Positions 8,363-17,323 of a stretch of DNA of 64,000 bases are shown here, in pieces. The notes under the pieces are model-generated. The model was not told the DNA's origin, searched no databases, and worked only from the letters and a program-made list of their open reading frames with translations. Origin of the DNA: Prado023 sp963706875 (GTDB lineage Bacteria; Actinomycetota; Actinomycetes; S36-B12; CAIYMF01); the NCBI GenBank assembly GCA_963706875.1, contig CAVPNW010000020.1, positions 1-64,000 on the forward strand, given 5' to 3'. How positions within the stretch are numbered: position 1 is the stretch's first letter; each line of letters begins with the position of its first letter. The position numbers were made by a program, and so were the translations under genes.

Positions 8363-9646
8363 TCACCCGATGACGACGGCCCTCGACAGGCGTGCCCTGC
8401 CCCAGCCATCGTCGTTGCGCGCCCGGACCTGGAACCGGTAGGTCGCTGCACTCGTCAACCCGGTCACCGTGCATGTACGCGCCGACGTGGTGCACACCAG
8501 CCCTCCGGGGACGGATGTGACCGAGTACTCGCGCACGGCGCTCGCTCCCTTGTGCGCGGGCTTCTTCCACTTCACAGTTGCCGTTCCGGTTGCCGCCTTG
8601 ACGCGCACCGTGCGAGGCGCGGACGGCGGGTAGAGCGTCACATCGACGACGGTGACCGAGTCGAAGTCGGAGTTCGCCACGTACGCGCGCGTCCCGGCGG
8701 GGTTGACCACCACCGAACTCGATCCGTCGCCCACCTGCGCCCTGCCGACGACCTTCTTGCGCACGATGTCCACCGAGTAGAGCCAGGGACCGCTCGAGGA
8801 CTGGTCCGCGCCGTGCGTGCCGTACAGGCGGGGACCCACCGGGCTGATCGCCAGGTTGCCCAGTGGGAAGCCGATCACGATGGTGTCGACGACAGCGCCG
8901 GATGCCAGGTCCAGGACGTACCACCCCTCGGGTGTCGGCACGTAGGCGCGGGCACCCGTCGGATCCACGACGAACCCGCTCGAACGTCCCGGCAGGGGGT
9001 AGGTGGCGACCACGGCCAGTGTTGCCGCGTCGAGGACCTTCAGGTCCGCCGAGCCGTACCACTCGGAGTGGGCGTAGAGGCGACTCCCGTCGGGGCTGAG
9101 CGTGACGTTGCCCCAGCCACCGGGCAGGTCGGCGACGACCGCCCAACTGGCCGTGTCGAAGACCCGCAACCGGTCGAATGTGGCCGCGTACAGCCTGGTC
9201 CCATCCGGGCTGGGTTGGACACGTGGCCAGTACCCGGGGAGCTTCGCGATGACGGCGCCGGTCTCCGCAGCAACCACCGACAAGGTGGAATCGGACTCGC
9301 CGTTGCCGCTGGGACCCTGGTCGGAGACGTACAGCCGGGTGCCATCAGGGCTGACGGCCACCGCGCTCGCCCACGCGAAGCCCTGGTAGGTGCTGATCAC
9401 CTTGGCGCGTCGGGTGCTCACCACCGAGACCGAGGAGTCGTGGTCGTTGGCCACGTAGAGCCGCCGCCCGGACGGGCTGATGGCCAGGTCCAGCGCCTCG
9501 TGGCCGACCGGGATCGTCCTGACGACCCGGTGCCGGGCTGTCGGGACGGGGACCGAGTGGGCAGCCGTGCCCACTGGGCAGAGACCAGCCGCCAGGATCA
9601 GAACGAGGGCGGCGGAGTACTTGCGGGTTCGTTGCGGACCGTGCAT
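8363..9646 (-). CDS. secreted YVTN-type beta-propeller protein with fibronectin III domain
   Basis: A 427-aa exported protein. A signal peptide (residues 1-29, core AALVLILAAGLCP) is followed by seven or eight propeller repeats of about 40 residues, each carrying an SPDGTRLYV-like strand (SPSGRRLYVAND, SPDGTRLYVSD, SPDGTRLYAAT, SPDGSRLYAHS, DPTGARAYVP, NPAGTRAYVAN). A fibronectin type III domain fills about 335-427. Such proteins usually bind or scaffold at the cell surface, and no catalytic residues can be assigned. It appears monocistronic. Confidence 0.85.
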   Translation of the reverse strand: MHGPQRTRKYSAALVLILAAGLCPVGTAAHSVPVPTARHRVVRTIPVGHEALDLAISPSGRRLYVANDHDSSVSVVSTRRAKVISTYQGFAWASAVAVSPDGTRLYVSDQGPSGNGESDSTLSVVAAETGAVIAKLPGYWPRVQPSPDGTRLYAATFDRLRVFDTASWAVVADLPGGWGNVTLSPDGSRLYAHSEWYGSADLKVLDAATLAVVATYPLPGRSSGFVVDPTGARAYVPTPEGWYVLDLASGAVVDTIVIGFPLGNLAISPVGPRLYGTHGADQSSSGPWLYSVDIVRKKVVGRAQVGDGSSSVVVNPAGTRAYVANSDFDSVTVVDVTLYPPSAPRTVRVKAATGTATVKWKKPAHKGASAVREYSVTSVPGGLVCTTSARTCTVTGLTSAATYRFQVRARNDDGWGRARLSRAVVIG

Positions 9647-9741
9647 GGTGCACCTCCGAGAGAGGACCTATCACCACGCAACTCCCCAGCACGCCCCACC
9701 GCAAGGGCACAAAGCCCCGCGGATCCGCTCCTGCTCGGCGC

Positions 9742-10011
9742 CTAGGCCGACGGCTTCTTGATCGCCAGGAGGCCGAACACCGCCAGGGCGGCCGCGCCGA
9801 CCTGCAGGGCGAGCTTGATCCAGTCGATCCCCCCGGTGTCACCGACACCCAGGAGCTGGGCGATCGCGCCACCGACGAGGGCGCCGACCGCTCCAGCGCC
9901 GATGGTTGCCGGAAGGCTGATGTCCTGCTTGCCGGGCATGACCAGGCGGGCCAGCGGACCGATGATGATCCCTGCGAACAGTGCGCCGATGATGGTCCAG
10001 ATCCAGCTCAT
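9742..10011 (-). CDS. GlsB/YeaQ/YmgE-family membrane protein
   Basis: An 89-aa membrane protein of the transglycosylase-associated (GlsB/YeaQ/YmgE) family, commonly stress induced. It has three hydrophobic segments with the Gly-rich signature MSWIWTIIGALFAGIIIG at the start, ATIGAGAVGALVGGAIAQ in the middle and a final helix at about 66-83. The ATG at 10011 is chosen over an upstream in-frame start because AAGGAG sits 6 nt before it. A perfect CRP/GlxR-type palindrome lies about 32 bp upstream, which suggests cAMP-linked or growth-phase control. Confidence 0.88.
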   Translation of the reverse strand: MSWIWTIIGALFAGIIIGPLARLVMPGKQDISLPATIGAGAVGALVGGAIAQLLGVGDTGGIDWIKLALQVGAAALAVFGLLAIKKPSA

Positions 10012-10042
10012 TGCGTCTCCTTCGGGATGAGTACGACCAGAT

Positions 10043-10058
10043 TGTGACACGGATCACA
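10043..10058 (-). promoter_or_regulatory. CRP/GlxR-type binding site
   Basis: TGTGA (10043-10047), six bases, TCACA (10054-10058) is a perfect match to the TGTGA-N6-TCACA box of CRP-family regulators (CRP of mycobacteria, GlxR of corynebacteria). It sits 32 bp upstream of the YeaQ-type gene start. This close position could give either repression or class II activation. The regulator is not in the window. Confidence 0.75.
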
Positions 10059-10122
10059 AAGGGCTGCACGGATGACGCGCCGGGAGCCCACGGGGTGCGC
10101 GACGGACCGCCGAGCCGATGGT

Positions 10123-11700
10123 TCAGCGCTCCACCCGATCAGCCGGACGACTCCCCCGACGTCCGCCCAGGACCAGCCCGATGAGGGCCAGGAGTGCCAG
10201 GAGCTCGGACAGGCCGTCGATGCGCATCGCCGGGGTGAGGCCGGCACGCATGGGCACAGCCGTGACGGTCGAGTCCGAGGTGAACTCCTCGGTCTGCCAG
10301 GTGGTCCGACCATCGGGTCCGATCACCGCGCTGATGCCCGAGGTCGCGGCAACCAGGGCTGTGCGCCCGCTGGCCACGGCCTGGACCCGCGTGATGGCCA
10401 ACTGCTGCTCCGGCTGGCCCGTCCCCCCGTATGTGGCGTTGTTGGTCTGCACCACCAGGACCTGCCCACCTGCGCGCACCGCGTCGCGGACGAGGTCGTC
10501 GTAGGCGATCTCGAAGCAGATGACGATCCCGGTCGGGACCGGTCCGATGGTGAGGAACCCGACCTCGTCACCAGCGGCGAAGTCCCGCGGGATGCGGTCG
10601 AACCTCGTGATGAACCGGCTGAGGATGTCGCGGAACGGCAGGTACTCGCCGAAGGGCACGGGGTGCCGCTTGACGTAGGTCTCCCCAGGCCCGCTCACCG
10701 GATCCCACACCAGGCTGACGTTCAGGATCGTCCCCGGATGGTCCTCGCGTGGCGGATCTGCGGGGTTGACCACGACGCCGCCGACCAGGATCGGAGCACC
10801 GATGGCCTGCGCTGCCACATCGATCTGCTCGGCGGCATCGGCGTTGCGCAACGGGTCGATGTCCGAGGAGTTCTCCGGCCAGATGACGGCCACCGGCTGC
10901 GCCTGCTGCCCCGCGGCGACCTCGAGGGCGAGCTCCTCGGTGGCGCGCACGTGGTTGTCCAGCACCGCACGACGCTGGGCGTTGAAGTCCAGTCCGAGCC
11001 TGGGGACGTTGCCCTGGACGATGGCGATCTGCTCGGTCGGCCCATCCGGTCCGCCCCAGCCGGCACCGCGGGCCAGGGCGCCACCGAGTACGAGGGCGCC
11101 GATGACCGCCAGAGGGATCAGTCCCGCTCGTGGCTGATGCCTGCGCACGGCATCCCACGCCACCAGCAGCGCCGTGGCTGCCAGCGCCACCGCGAAGGTG
11201 ACCATCGCCGGGCCGCCGAGGGCCGCCCATCCCACCAGCATCGTGTCGGCCTGGCCGAACGCCAGCCGGCCCCAGGGGAACCCGCCCCACGGGATCCGCT
11301 CGCGCAGCGCCTCCACCACCACCCACAGAAGGGGCACGGTCAGGACCCACCACCGGCGGGACAGCAGGCCCGGGAGCAGCGCCCCGGCACCCGCCCAGAA
11401 TGACGCGCACAGCAGCGAGAGCAGCACCCACGCATCCGGCCCGAGCACGCGCATCCAGTCGAGCAGCACAAGGAAGAACGCCATGCCGGTGAGGAGCCCG
11501 AGAAGCGCGCCACGGGCCGGGCGCATGCCACGGAACGCCCAGATGAGGCCAGCGAGGGCGGGCAGAGCGGCCCAGCCCGCGAGGAGGTCGAAGGGCGGGA
11601 ATGCGAGGGCCAACAGCCCGGCAGCCGCTCCCCCGACGGCCAGCCGCGGCACGAACGCCGGGGCCACCACACGGGTCGGGGTGGCGGCGGTCACCGGCAC
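10123..11700 (-). CDS. lnt: apolipoprotein N-acyltransferase
   Basis: Membrane enzyme that N-acylates the lipid-modified N-terminal Cys of lipoproteins. It is 525 aa. Six or so transmembrane helices occupy residues 18-215, the CN-hydrolase domain about 224-465, and a final helix about 495-512. The catalytic triad is visible: Glu276 in VIWPENSSD, Lys344 in ETYVKRHPVPFGEYLP and Cys395 in GIVICFEIAYDD. At least two predicted lipoproteins in this window (near 30.3 and 58.1 kb) would be substrates. The nearby ppm gene fits the known functional link of the two enzymes in mycobacteria. It appears monocistronic. Confidence 0.95.
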   Translation of the reverse strand: MPVTAATPTRVVAPAFVPRLAVGGAAAGLLALAFPPFDLLAGWAALPALAGLIWAFRGMRPARGALLGLLTGMAFFLVLLDWMRVLGPDAWVLLSLLCASFWAGAGALLPGLLSRRWWVLTVPLLWVVVEALRERIPWGGFPWGRLAFGQADTMLVGWAALGGPAMVTFAVALAATALLVAWDAVRRHQPRAGLIPLAVIGALVLGGALARGAGWGGPDGPTEQIAIVQGNVPRLGLDFNAQRRAVLDNHVRATEELALEVAAGQQAQPVAVIWPENSSDIDPLRNADAAEQIDVAAQAIGAPILVGGVVVNPADPPREDHPGTILNVSLVWDPVSGPGETYVKRHPVPFGEYLPFRDILSRFITRFDRIPRDFAAGDEVGFLTIGPVPTGIVICFEIAYDDLVRDAVRAGGQVLVVQTNNATYGGTGQPEQQLAITRVQAVASGRTALVAATSGISAVIGPDGRTTWQTEEFTSDSTVTAVPMRAGLTPAMRIDGLSELLALLALIGLVLGGRRGSRPADRVER

Positions 11701-11773
11701 ATCATCCCTGACCGCGGGCCCTACCGCCCTCGAACCAGCAACCGCCCCGTCCCGCGCCCCGTTCGGCGCCGGC

Positions 11774-12196
11774 TCAGCTCGGCGCGACCACCGTGCCCCT
11801 CGCCGTGGTGATCAGCAGTGGCTCTGCCAGGACCTCAGCGGCGTTGGCTCCCCGTTCGGGCGTACCGCGGCACACGACGTGGGCCGCGAACTCGATCTCC
11901 CGGCTGCGGCGCCCCGCGCGCAGCAGGGTCGCGGTCACCTCGACGACGTCTCCCCCTCGCAGTGCGCTGCGGAACTGCACGTCGGAGTAGGACGCGAACA
12001 ACCCCTCGTCGCCGTCGGCATGGATCATCAGCTCAGTGGCCACGTCGCCGAACAGCGCCAGCACGTAGGCACCGTCCACGAGGTTGCCGCCGTAGTGGGC
12101 ATGCGAGTAGGGCACGTAGCGCCGGTGGACCACCTGCAGCCCCACCGCCGGACCTGCCGGGGCGATCTCCTCCCGGGCCATCTCCTCCGGGCTCAT
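11774..12196 (-). CDS. kal: 3-aminobutyryl-CoA ammonia-lyase (lysine degradation)
   Basis: Hot-dog-fold enzyme that removes ammonia from L-3-aminobutyryl-CoA to give crotonyl-CoA, the last dedicated step of beta-lysine catabolism. It is about 140 aa. The conserved stretch VHRRYVPYSHAHYGGNLVDG lies at about residues 24-43, followed by the GLFASYSDVQF and GDVVEVTATLLRAGRRSREI strands. The ATG at 12196 is favoured because GGGAGGG abuts the alternative ATG at 12202 and is 6 nt from this one. It is the last gene of the operon, and the alternative ATG would overlap the kamE stop. Identification rests on sequence and on kamD/kamE/kdd next door. Confidence 0.9.
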   Translation of the reverse strand: MSPEEMAREEIAPAGPAVGLQVVHRRYVPYSHAHYGGNLVDGAYVLALFGDVATELMIHADGDEGLFASYSDVQFRSALRGGDVVEVTATLLRAGRRSREIEFAAHVVCRGTPERGANAAEVLAEPLLITTARGTVVAPS

Positions 12197-12198
12197 GC

Positions 12199-12979
12199 TC
12201 ATCCCTCCCTGACCAGTCGGTGCACCAGGTACGAGGCGACCTCGCCCGGGGTGGTGCCCTTGCCGAAGATGCGGTCGACCCCGAGCTCGTCAGCCATGGA
12301 CTCGTCGAAGCGGGGTCCGCCAACGACGATCACCGGCCGGCGCTCCCGGGGGAACGCCTCACGGAACGCGGCCGTCATCTCCTTGGTGTTGTGCAGGTGC
12401 GCGTCGCGCTGGGTCACGACCTGCGAGACGAGGACCGCATCGGCCTTCACCGTCCCGGACGTGGCCACCAGCTCCGGGACCGAGACCTGGGCACCGAGGT
12501 TGTGCACCTCCAGGCTGGAGTAGTACTCCAGGCCCTTCTCGCCGGCGAAGCCCTTGATGTTGAGGATCGCGTCGATCCCGACGGTGTGCGCATCGGACCC
12601 GATGCACGCGCCCACGACCACCAGCGGTCGGCGCAGGCGCTTCTTGATCCGGCGCGTTGACCTCCTTGGGGGTCAACAGCGGGTAGTCGCGCTCGAACAC
12701 CTCGACCTTGTCCAGCTCGACGAGGTGGTTGACCCGCCCGTACACGACGAAGAAGGTGAAGTCCGGACCCATCGGCTTGGCATGGACCACCAGGGCGGGG
12801 TCGATCCCCATCTTGCGTGCCAGTTGCGCGGCGGCACCCTCGGCGCGCTTGTCGTGCGGGATGGGCAGGGTGAACGAGACCTGCACCATCCCGTCGCCGG
12901 TGGCATCGCCGTAGGGCCGGATGACCCGTCGGCTGGAGTCGTCCGACGCACCTGTGACCTTGCCGCTCTGCTTGGTCAT
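12199..12979 (-). pseudogene. kamE: lysine 5,6-aminomutase beta subunit, interrupted by a frameshift
   Basis: Cobalamin- and PLP-dependent subunit that with KamD converts L-beta-lysine to 3,5-diaminohexanoate. The N-terminal half (MTKQSGKVTG..., with PYGDATGDGMVQVSFTLP and FTFFVVYGRVN) runs from ATG 12979 in one frame. The B12 domain continues in another frame, with the ligand motif SDAHTVGID and the PLP-lysine region ILNIKGFAGEKG, both intact. The switch is at about 12649-12655, where one extra base in a GC run would explain it. The total of 781 nt equals about 259 codons plus one base, close to the normal 262 aa. ATG overlaps the kamD stop and has GAGGAGG upstream. It may be functional if the indel is a sequence error. 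Confidence 0.88.
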
Positions 12980-14547
12980 GCCGGCACCTCCTCGAGGATC
13001 GCCGAGACCGGGTTCAGGTAGCCCTCGGCGCGCGGCATGACCCCCTCGAGTCCCTTGCCCCGGTCGGCCGGTCGCTTCATGAGGCCGAACGTGCCGTCGG
13101 CGATGGCCGGCAGGAGCCCGTCGTCGACGATCCTCTCGAGGAGGTCCACGGCCTCGTCGAGCACCTGGTCGGCGCGGGTGGCGATCAGCCCACCGGGCGC
13201 GGGCTGGAAGTCCTCGGCCAGTCCCGCGGCGGCATTCATCACGTAGCCCACGTTCTGCAGGGCCAGGTCCCGGTCGGACAACCAGGGCGTCACCACCGCC
13301 TCGGTCATCATCCCGACCAGCAGGATGCCCTGGCCGGTGAGGACCCCGGCGAGGTTGAAGAACCCGTCGAGCAGGTAGCCGCGGAAGATGTCGCCGGTCA
13401 TGTGCTTCGTGGGCGGCATCCACTTCAGCGGCGCGTCGGGGAACAGGGTCCGAGCCAGCAGGGCATGTGCCAGCTCGAGGCGGAACGAGTCGGGGATCTC
13501 CGGGTTGATCTCGAACGCGTGCCCGAGGCCCAGCTGCCAGTCGGCCAGGCCCGCCTGCTTGGCGAAGTACTCGTTGAGCAGCTGGCTGACGGTGACGGTG
13601 TGCGCCGCGTCGACGGCGTCGGCGGTCGTGAGGTAGTTGTCCTCCCCTGTGTTGATGATGATCCCGGCGCGGGCGTGCACCTGCCGGGCGAAGTGCTGGT
13701 CGGTGAAGGTCCGGATGGGGTTGATGTCGCGGAAGAGGATCCCGTACATCGAGTCGTTGAGCATCATGTCCAGGCGCTCGAGCCCGGCCAGGGTCGCGAT
13801 CTCGGGCATGCACAGCCCGGAGGCATAGTTGGTCAGGCGGACATAGCGCCCCAGCTCCTTGGACACGTCGTCCAGCGCGCTGCGCATGATCCGGAAGTTC
13901 TCCTGGGTCGCGTAGGTGCCGGCATAGCCCTCGGTGGTCGCACCCTCGGGCACGAAGTCGAGCAGCGACTGCCCCGTGGATCGGATGACGGCGATGACGT
14001 CGGCACCCTCCCGAGCGGCGGCCTGGGCCTGAGGGACGTCCTCGTGGATGTTCCCGGTCGCCACGATCAGGTAGATCCAGGGCTTGTGGTCTACGGGATA
14101 CCGGGCGAGCAGCTTCTCGCGCGCGGCGCGCTGGCGGTCGACCCGGCGCACGCCGGCCCTCGCAGAGCGCAGCGCGGCGGTCGTCGCGGCTGCCGCGGCA
14201 CGCCCCTCGGGGACCCGGAACTGGACCGAACCGGCCGCCGCGCGCTGGGCCAGGGTGAGCAGGGGGGCGTCCGCGCCGATCCCGGCCCGTCGCTGGGCAG
14301 CCAGCGCATCCCACACCGGAAGCGCCACCCCGTGCTGGAGCCCGACCTGCTCGGACACGCAGTCGGCCAGCCGGTTGACCCACGGGATGCCCTCCGCGTC
14401 AGCCCCCTCGAGCCCCGCCATGCGCAGGACTGCCCGCTCGATGGAGACGGTTGTGTGCGCCGCGGCCATCTCGACGACGGGCTGGCCGGCGATCGCCGCA
14501 AGCTCGCGCGCCCGGATGACCTTTGCGGGGTCCAGCTGCAGCCTCAT
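12976..14547 (-). CDS. kamD: lysine 5,6-aminomutase alpha subunit
   Basis: Large TIM-barrel subunit of the adenosylcobalamin/PLP-dependent D-lysine/L-beta-lysine 5,6-aminomutase. At 523 aa it matches the clostridial size of about 516. Recognisable conserved stretches are KPWIYLIVATGNIHEDVPQA, AVIRSTGQSLLDFVPEGAT, MMLNDSMYGILFRDIN and WMPPTKHMTGDIF. The ATG at 14547 is chosen because it overlaps the preceding amidohydrolase stop as ATGA, has GGGAG upstream, and starts at the family N-terminus (MRLQLDPAKV). The open frame extends further upstream but only as antisense to the amidohydrolase. It is coupled to kamE by another ATGA overlap. Confidence 0.95.
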   Translation of the reverse strand: MRLQLDPAKVIRARELAAIAGQPVVEMAAAHTTVSIERAVLRMAGLEGADAEGIPWVNRLADCVSEQVGLQHGVALPVWDALAAQRRAGIGADAPLLTLAQRAAAGSVQFRVPEGRAAAAATTAALRSARAGVRRVDRQRAAREKLLARYPVDHKPWIYLIVATGNIHEDVPQAQAAAREGADVIAVIRSTGQSLLDFVPEGATTEGYAGTYATQENFRIMRSALDDVSKELGRYVRLTNYASGLCMPEIATLAGLERLDMMLNDSMYGILFRDINPIRTFTDQHFARQVHARAGIIINTGEDNYLTTADAVDAAHTVTVSQLLNEYFAKQAGLADWQLGLGHAFEINPEIPDSFRLELAHALLARTLFPDAPLKWMPPTKHMTGDIFRGYLLDGFFNLAGVLTGQGILLVGMMTEAVVTPWLSDRDLALQNVGYVMNAAAGLAEDFQPAPGGLIATRADQVLDEAVDLLERIVDDGLLPAIADGTFGLMKRPADRGKGLEGVMPRAEGYLNPVSAILEEVPA

Positions 14548-16181
14548 GGTGCCACGCTCCCAGAGTTTGGCAGGCCCTCGCCTGCCGATGAGTCCTGTGC
14601 GACGTGGATAGTGCGCCCATCCAGCACTGTCGCCAGGCACCTCGGTGCAGGGGCCCCCGGTTCCAGCGGCGGAAGCCCCGGCGTCCCAGAGCGCGGATCC
14701 GTGCTCCAGCTGGCCACGCGGGCATCCGGGGTCTGGACCACGAGCTCGTCCACGGCCCAGACTGCGTAGGTGGCTGGTGCCCCGACCTCCAGCACGCCCG
14801 CGTCGTCGCGACGGGCGGCCCGCCACCCGCCACGCGTCGCCGCGGCGAAGGCCGCCCGGCCGCTGAGGCGGGCTGCCGGGTTGTGATGCCACATCGCGGC
14901 ACGGACCCACTCCCAGGGCTCTATGGCCGTCACGGGGCTGTCGGATCCCAGTGCCAATGACACCCCGGCGCGCACGAGGCCGGCGAAGTCGTGCAGGCCC
15001 GCGGACCGCTGCGACCCCAGGCGGGCGGCATACGCACCGTTCGGCGCGCCCCAGTGGGCGTCGAACAAGGGCTGGACGCTGGCCACGACGCCGGCGTCGG
15101 CCAGGACCGCTGCATGGTCCGGGCTCGCCATCGTCACGTGCTCGACGCGGTGCCGGGCACCACGGACCGCCGACTGGCCGCACTGGTCCATGGCCACGCG
15201 CAACCCCCCGACGACGAGGTCGAGGGCGGCGTCGCCGATGGCGTGGAAGCCGGCCTGGACACCTGCGCGCGTGCACGCGACCAGGTGTTCGGCCACAGCA
15301 TCGGGCTCGAGGTACCGGTTGCCACTGGAGCCGGGCTCGTCGGCATAGGGCGTCCGGAGCAGCGCGGTGTGCGAGCCCAGGGCACCGTCGATGAAGAGGT
15401 CGCCGGCCGCGCCCACCGCCCCGAGGTCCAGCGCCGCACGTGGCCCGCCCGCCTGGCCCCAGTAGGCCACGAGGTCCGGGCCCGGGGTCGATCGCGCCAG
15501 GTCGATCAGCGCCACGAGGTCCGCGGCCCCGTTGATGTCCGGACCGCCTGCCTCATGCAGGGCTGCCACCCCCGCGGCCGCCGCGTGCTCGCGGGTCGCG
15601 AGCTGGGCGGCCGCACGCAGGCCGCCGGGCATCTGCTCGGTGACGTGCTGGCGCACGAGGTGGTGGGCGTGGGCGGTCACCCTTCCGGAGTCCTCGAAGC
15701 CGGGCGCCTGACGCAAGTCGGGCACCAGGGCGACCAGCGCGCTGGACACCAGACCCGAGTGCACATCCACCCGCGACAGGTAGACCACCGAGCCCCACGT
15801 GGCCCGGTCCAGCTCCTCCCGGGTGGGCAGCGCCGGGTCCGACCAGAGGGTCTCATCCCAGCCGTGCCCGACGATCGGACGCCCCCGCAGCCGGCGCGCC
15901 TCGGCAGACAGCAGCTCGAGCAGTGCCTGCCGGCTGGGCACGCCGCGCAGGTCGAGGCCCAGCAGGGTCATGCCGGTGGCTGTGTGGTGCACGTGGGCAT
16001 CGACGAACGCGGGTGCGACCAGCGCACCGTCGAGGTCCACGACCGCGTCAGCGGAGTCCCGGTGCAGGGCTGCACCGGCAGCGGGACCGATCCACGCGAT
16101 CGTGCCGTCGACGACGAGCATCGCCCCCGCCCGCGGCACCGACGGCGCGTAGATGGGCCCCCCGTGGAGCAGGAGCCTCAT
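14544..16181 (-). CDS. YtcJ-type metal-dependent amidohydrolase embedded in the lysine operon
   Basis: A 545-aa amidohydrolase-superfamily enzyme (amidohydrolase 3 / YtcJ branch). Metal ligands are visible in FVDAHVHHTATG (His63, His65), and further conserved motifs are GHGWDET, GFHAIGDAALD, HRVEHVTMA and LALGSDSPVTA, with the final Asp as likely catalytic residue. Its start and stop each overlap the neighbouring kdd and kamD genes by 4 nt (ATGA), so it is translated with the pathway. No step of the known 3-aminobutyryl-CoA route needs a hydrolase. It may release lysine or beta-lysine from an amide or N-acyl precursor, or deal with a lactam, but this is inference. Confidence 0.88.
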   Translation of the reverse strand: MRLLLHGGPIYAPSVPRAGAMLVVDGTIAWIGPAAGAALHRDSADAVVDLDGALVAPAFVDAHVHHTATGMTLLGLDLRGVPSRQALLELLSAEARRLRGRPIVGHGWDETLWSDPALPTREELDRATWGSVVYLSRVDVHSGLVSSALVALVPDLRQAPGFEDSGRVTAHAHHLVRQHVTEQMPGGLRAAAQLATREHAAAAGVAALHEAGGPDINGAADLVALIDLARSTPGPDLVAYWGQAGGPRAALDLGAVGAAGDLFIDGALGSHTALLRTPYADEPGSSGNRYLEPDAVAEHLVACTRAGVQAGFHAIGDAALDLVVGGLRVAMDQCGQSAVRGARHRVEHVTMASPDHAAVLADAGVVASVQPLFDAHWGAPNGAYAARLGSQRSAGLHDFAGLVRAGVSLALGSDSPVTAIEPWEWVRAAMWHHNPAARLSGRAAFAAATRGGWRAARRDDAGVLEVGAPATYAVWAVDELVVQTPDARVASWSTDPRSGTPGLPPLEPGAPAPRCLATVLDGRTIHVAQDSSAGEGLPNSGSVAP

Positions 16182-17239
16182 CTCTGCTCGCCGGCGAGCC
16201 GGGCCTCGAAGAGGGCGCGGATGGCCGGGTCGGTGCGCAGCAGGTCCAGGGCGTAGGCGGCGTGCCCGCGGGTGTACCCGTTGCCGATCAGCATCGTGAC
16301 GTCAGCAGCGAGGCCCTCGGCGCCCAGGGCCGCCGCGGTGAACGAGGTGGCCATGGAGAAGAAGATGACGGTCCCACCCTCGGCGGTGGCCAGGACGGCG
16401 CCGTGCTCACATCCCGGCACGGTCACGCACACGATCGTGATGTCGGCACCGGCGCCCAGGGCTCCGACGACGGCATCTGCCACACCGACCGGGTCCCGCG
16501 CGTCGGCCAGCGCCACGACGTCGGCGATCCCGGCGTCGCGCAGGATCTCGGCCTCGCGCTCGACCGGGACGATCCCCACGGTGCGCCCCGCCCCCTCCGC
16601 CCGGGCCGCAGCCAGGCTCAGGGAGCCGCTCTTGCCTGCGCCGCCCAGCACCGCCACCGTCGGGGTGATGCCCCGTGCCCGGTAGTCGCGGACCACGCGG
16701 GCAGTCAGGGCGGGTGCACCGCAGACGTCGTTGACGGACATGGCCAGCTCCTCGGGCATGTCGTCCGGGAGCTTGGCCACGATCGAGCGCCGGAAGAGGA
16801 TGGCGGTCCCGTCACAGGGCACCTGCTCGGAGGTGCCGTCCCAGGCGGCGAGGTCGTCGGTGATGCGCAGCGGGGTGAGGGTCAGGGACACCAGCGTGGC
16901 GATCCGGTCGCCCACGACCAGGCCCAGCGGCGACTCCGGCCCCACCTCGTCCACCACCCCGATCAGCATCCCGCCGGACCCGGTGACCGGGTTCTGCATC
17001 TTGCCGCGGCTGGCGATGATCCCGGCGACCTCGGAGCGCACGCGCGATCCATCCCCGAAGTGCTTGTCGTGCAGCTGCTGGAAGCTGGCGGCGTCGAGGT
17101 TGAGCCGCCGTACCCGCACCCGTACCTCGTCCGGGCCGATCTCCGGCGACGCGTCCAGGCGCCAGGCAGCTTGGGGCAGCACGCCCTCCGGCTCGAGAAC
17201 TCGGTGCACGCCCACGGCGCGTGCAGTGCGGTGATCCAT
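16178..17239 (-). CDS. kdd: L-erythro-3,5-diaminohexanoate dehydrogenase
   Basis: NAD-dependent deamination of 3,5-diaminohexanoate to 5-amino-3-oxohexanoate, the step after KamDE. It is 353 aa, about the known size. The N-terminal half has the family pattern RRLNLDAASFQQLHDKHFGD and GKMQNPVTGSGGMLIGVVDE. A Rossmann domain with TVAVLGGAGKSGSLS lies at about 193-207. HGAVLATAEGGTVIFFSMAT is another conserved block. GAGGAGG precedes the ATG at 17239. It is the first gene of the five-gene coupled operon and is transcribed divergently from kamA. A -10 candidate TAGGCT lies at 17263-17268, with a palindrome over its -35 region. Confidence 0.93.
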   Translation of the reverse strand: MDHRTARAVGVHRVLEPEGVLPQAAWRLDASPEIGPDEVRVRVRRLNLDAASFQQLHDKHFGDGSRVRSEVAGIIASRGKMQNPVTGSGGMLIGVVDEVGPESPLGLVVGDRIATLVSLTLTPLRITDDLAAWDGTSEQVPCDGTAILFRRSIVAKLPDDMPEELAMSVNDVCGAPALTARVVRDYRARGITPTVAVLGGAGKSGSLSLAAARAEGAGRTVGIVPVEREAEILRDAGIADVVALADARDPVGVADAVVGALGAGADITIVCVTVPGCEHGAVLATAEGGTVIFFSMATSFTAAALGAEGLAADVTMLIGNGYTRGHAAYALDLLRTDPAIRALFEARLAGEQR

Positions 17240-17282
17240 GGTCCTCCTCAGTCCCAGCCCTCAGCCTATCCATCCAAGCGAC

Positions 17283-17297
17283 ACGAAGATACTTCGT
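17283..17297. promoter_or_regulatory. perfect palindrome over the kdd -35 region
   Basis: ACGAAG-ATA-CTTCGT is a perfect 15-bp palindrome in the 102-bp kdd/kamA intergenic region. Measured from the -10 candidate TAGGCT (17268-17263, minus strand), a 17-nt spacer puts the -35 hexamer at 17286-17291, inside this palindrome. It is a candidate operator for the nearby Lrp/AsnC-type regulator. Confidence 0.6.
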
Positions 17298-17323
17298 CCC
17301 CATGCTGGCCACGCGATCATTCC

